Source of the DNA: Burkholderiales bacterium
GTDB lineage: Bacteria > Pseudomonadota > Gammaproteobacteria > Burkholderiales > Burkholderiaceae_C
DNA: 7,078 nt
NCBI GenBank assembly: GCA_011390055.1
Contig: JAABTC010000089.1
Coordinates: 1-7,078, forward strand
Reading direction: 5' to 3'
Part shown: positions 5,748 to 7,078 of the stretch, one piece after another
Position numbering within the stretch: position 1 is the stretch's first letter
Layout: each line of letters opens with the position of its first letter
Program-made: the position numbers and the translations under genes
Notes under the pieces: generated by a model
What the model was told of the DNA's origin: nothing
What the model saw: only the letters and a program-made list of their open reading frames with translations
Databases searched by the model: none

Positions 5748-5811
5748 CGGCGAGCACGGCCGGGAGGTCCACAGCCCGTGCCCCAAAACCACGGACCGCC
5801 CACCACGCTGT

Positions 5812-6999
5812 CTACGCGCTGCGAACGGTCGAGTCCCCCGTGTCACCCCCGAGCGATTCGATGCCGAGCGGCACCGTCCGGCGGGGGTGCGCAGCCAGCA
5901 CCGCCTCGTCAAGACCAAGCGCCAGGCCCGCGTCCCCCGGCACAACCAGCGCGCCCGCTGCAGACAGCGGACATCCTCGCGCAACGACTTGCTCGTACAA
6001 CCGGCTCTCGTCGAACTGCATCTCCAGGCCGTCGCACGCCGGCGCAACGGCGGCCACGTGCAGGCTGTGCTGCGTGCACACCGGCCCGGTCGGGTTGTGC
6101 GGCGAGAAGCCGACGCCGGCCTCTGCGGCGCGCTCGGCGATGGCGAGCATCTCGCGCGGGCCGCCGCAGTACTTCACGTCGGGCATCACGACGTCGTACA
6201 GCGCTTCGTCGAACAGGGTCTGGAACGCGGCAACGCCGACCTGGGTTTCGGCCGCGGCCAGCAACACGCCCTGGTTGCGCGCGGCGGCGCGGATGCGGCG
6301 CAAGGCGGGCCAATGCTGCGGGGTTTCGGGAAGCGGGCACTCGAACCAATGCAGGTGGGCCGGGGCCAGTGCGTCGAGCACCTCGAGCGCGCAGGCCTCG
6401 TCGAAGCGCCAGTGGCAATCGACCATCAGCCGTGCCTGCGGTCCCACGGCGTCGCGCAGCGCGAGCATGCAGTCGATGCCGTGGGCGATGCGTCGCTGGC
6501 CTTCGGAACTACCGGCATTGCCCGGGGTGACTCCGTCGAACGGCGCCGCCTTGAAGCCTTGGTAGCCGCGAGCCTGCGCGCGCCGCGCGGTGGCCACGAA
6601 GCCTTCAGGCGTGCGCAAGGTGGTCGCACGGTTGATGTTGGCGTACACCGGCACCTGGTGGCGCCGCAACGGGCCGAGCAGTGCATGCAACGGCCGGCCT
6701 GCGCGCTCGGCCTGCACGGCGATCAGGGCCTGCTGCACGGCGCTGGCTGCGGCATGGGCGGCCAGCCCGCCAGGCGCCGCGGGGTCGACCGCCAGGCGCG
6801 CCGCCGCCGAACCGAGGCCCAGGTCCCGGATGTCGCGGGCGATGCGCCGCAGTGCAGCCTCGATCTCGGGCTCACGGCCATTCAACGAAGCCTCGCCCCA
6901 GCCGACGGTGCCGTCGTCGGTGTGCACCGACACGAAGAACCAGTTGGTCTTGTCCGAGACGTTGAAGCCGTGCGGCCGGAGCTCGGCGATGCGCGTCAT
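5812..6999 (-). CDS. Enolase-superfamily enzyme, mandelate racemase/galactonate dehydratase-like
   Basis: A 395-residue protein with the superfamily's N-terminal capping domain (about 1-115) and (beta/alpha)7beta barrel (about 116-360). Such enzymes abstract the proton next to a carboxylate, with magnesium stabilising the enolate; many dehydrate or racemise sugar acids. Likely metal ligands are Asp194 in LMVDCHW, Glu220 in HWFECPLPE and Glu251 in AAAETQVGV. Candidate catalytic residues are Lys150 in GFKAAPFDGV, His196 two residues after the first ligand, the Asp274/His301 dyad (MPDVKYCGG; SPHNPTGP), and Glu326 in GLEMQFDES. The DxH, PDxxxxGG and PHxPxGP pattern resembles D-galactonate dehydratase more than mandelate racemase, which has a KxK motif here absent. 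A dehydratase for a sugar or hydroxy acid is therefore the best guess; the substrate is not readable. ATG 6999 overlaps the upstream gene's TGA by four bases (ATGA), indicating an operon. Confidence 0.88.
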   Translation of the reverse strand: MTRIAELRPHGFNVSDKTNWFFVSVHTDDGTVGWGEASLNGREPEIEAALRRIARDIRDLGLGSAAARLAVDPAAPGGLAAHAAASAVQQALIAVQAERAGRPLHALLGPLRRHQVPVYANINRATTLRTPEGFVATARRAQARGYQGFKAAPFDGVTPGNAGSSEGQRRIAHGIDCMLALRDAVGPQARLMVDCHWRFDEACALEVLDALAPAHLHWFECPLPETPQHWPALRRIRAAARNQGVLLAAAETQVGVAAFQTLFDEALYDVVMPDVKYCGGPREMLAIAERAAEAGVGFSPHNPTGPVCTQHSLHVAAVAPACDGLEMQFDESRLYEQVVARGCPLSAAGALVVPGDAGLALGLDEAVLAAHPRRTVPLGIESLGGDTGDSTVRSA

Positions 7000-7078
7000 C
7001 GCGGGCCGTGGACCTGGTCTTCACGCCAGGCGAGTGCGGCCATGTGGATGCGCAAGTAACCGGTCAGATCGAGCGTCA
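6996..7078 (-). CDS. C-terminal end of an unidentified protein (runs off the right edge)
   Basis: An open frame enters from the right edge and ends at TGA 6998-6996, giving 26 residues that finish WREDQVHGPR. Its stop shares the ATGA with the start of the enolase-superfamily gene, strong evidence that this frame is a real gene read in the same operon. I do not recognise the family from so short a tail. It could be another enzyme or a regulator for the same substrate; there is no basis for choosing. Confidence 0.6.
   Translation of the reverse strand, partial: TLDLTGYLRIHMAALAWREDQVHGPR

Noticed and set aside
5754..5781. Hairpin GCACGG/CCGTGC between the convergent receptor and enolase-superfamily genes as a terminator
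   Set aside because: The stem is only six base pairs with a 16-base loop and no T-run on either strand. The 64-base gap is otherwise featureless.
4814..6565. Long plus-strand frame overlapping the Bug receptor and running antisense to the enolase-superfamily gene
   Set aside because: Arg/Gly-rich translation without domains, overlapping two convincing genes in other frames.
5887..7059. 390-codon plus-strand frame opposite the enolase-superfamily gene
   Set aside because: The minus-strand frame has all metal-ligand motifs; the plus-strand one has none.

Overview
The window is GC-rich, densely packed bacterial DNA, most like a member of the Burkholderiales (Comamonadaceae-like). The grounds are the GC-rich codon use, the tight operon with short gaps or overlaps, and a Bug/TctC-type tripartite tricarboxylate solute receptor, a family greatly expanded in that order. 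No rRNA, tRNA, insertion sequence or CRISPR array is visible.

Left and centre (1-4671, minus strand, read right to left): a leucine/isovalerate-type acyl-CoA degradation operon. It starts with a methylcrotonoyl-CoA carboxylase carboxyltransferase (liuB type, 3046-4671). A complete VapB-VapC toxin-antitoxin pair follows (2751-3008 and 2363-2764, overlapping by 14 bases). Then come an acyl-CoA dehydrogenase (1200-2333), an enoyl-CoA hydratase of the methylglutaconyl-CoA hydratase type (374-1165), and the start of a DUF4126-like membrane protein (377 to beyond base 1) whose GTG start overlaps the hydratase stop by four bases. The biotin-carboxylase subunit that must partner the carboxyltransferase, and an HMG-CoA lyase, are not in the window; they would be expected further left or elsewhere.

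The divergent intergenic region 4672-4772 holds an almost perfect 18-base palindrome (4695-4712) close to the carboxyltransferase start. It is the best regulatory site here and looks like the operators of MerR-family LiuR regulators. To its right a Bug-type periplasmic solute receptor runs on the plus strand (4773-5747).

Right (5812-7078, minus strand): an enolase-superfamily (mandelate racemase/galactonate dehydratase-like) enzyme, converging on the receptor gene. Its start overlaps by four bases the end of another gene that enters from the right edge, so these two form a second operon.

How the genes work together: carboxyltransferase, dehydrogenase and hydratase fit consecutive steps of branched acyl-CoA breakdown (leucine, or acyclic isoprenoids by the analogous atu route). 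The receptor and the enolase-superfamily enzyme suggest uptake and dehydration of an organic or sugar acid. The most unusual feature is the complete toxin-antitoxin cassette inside the catabolic operon, in the same direction and without damage to either flanking gene. I found no wholly new system.
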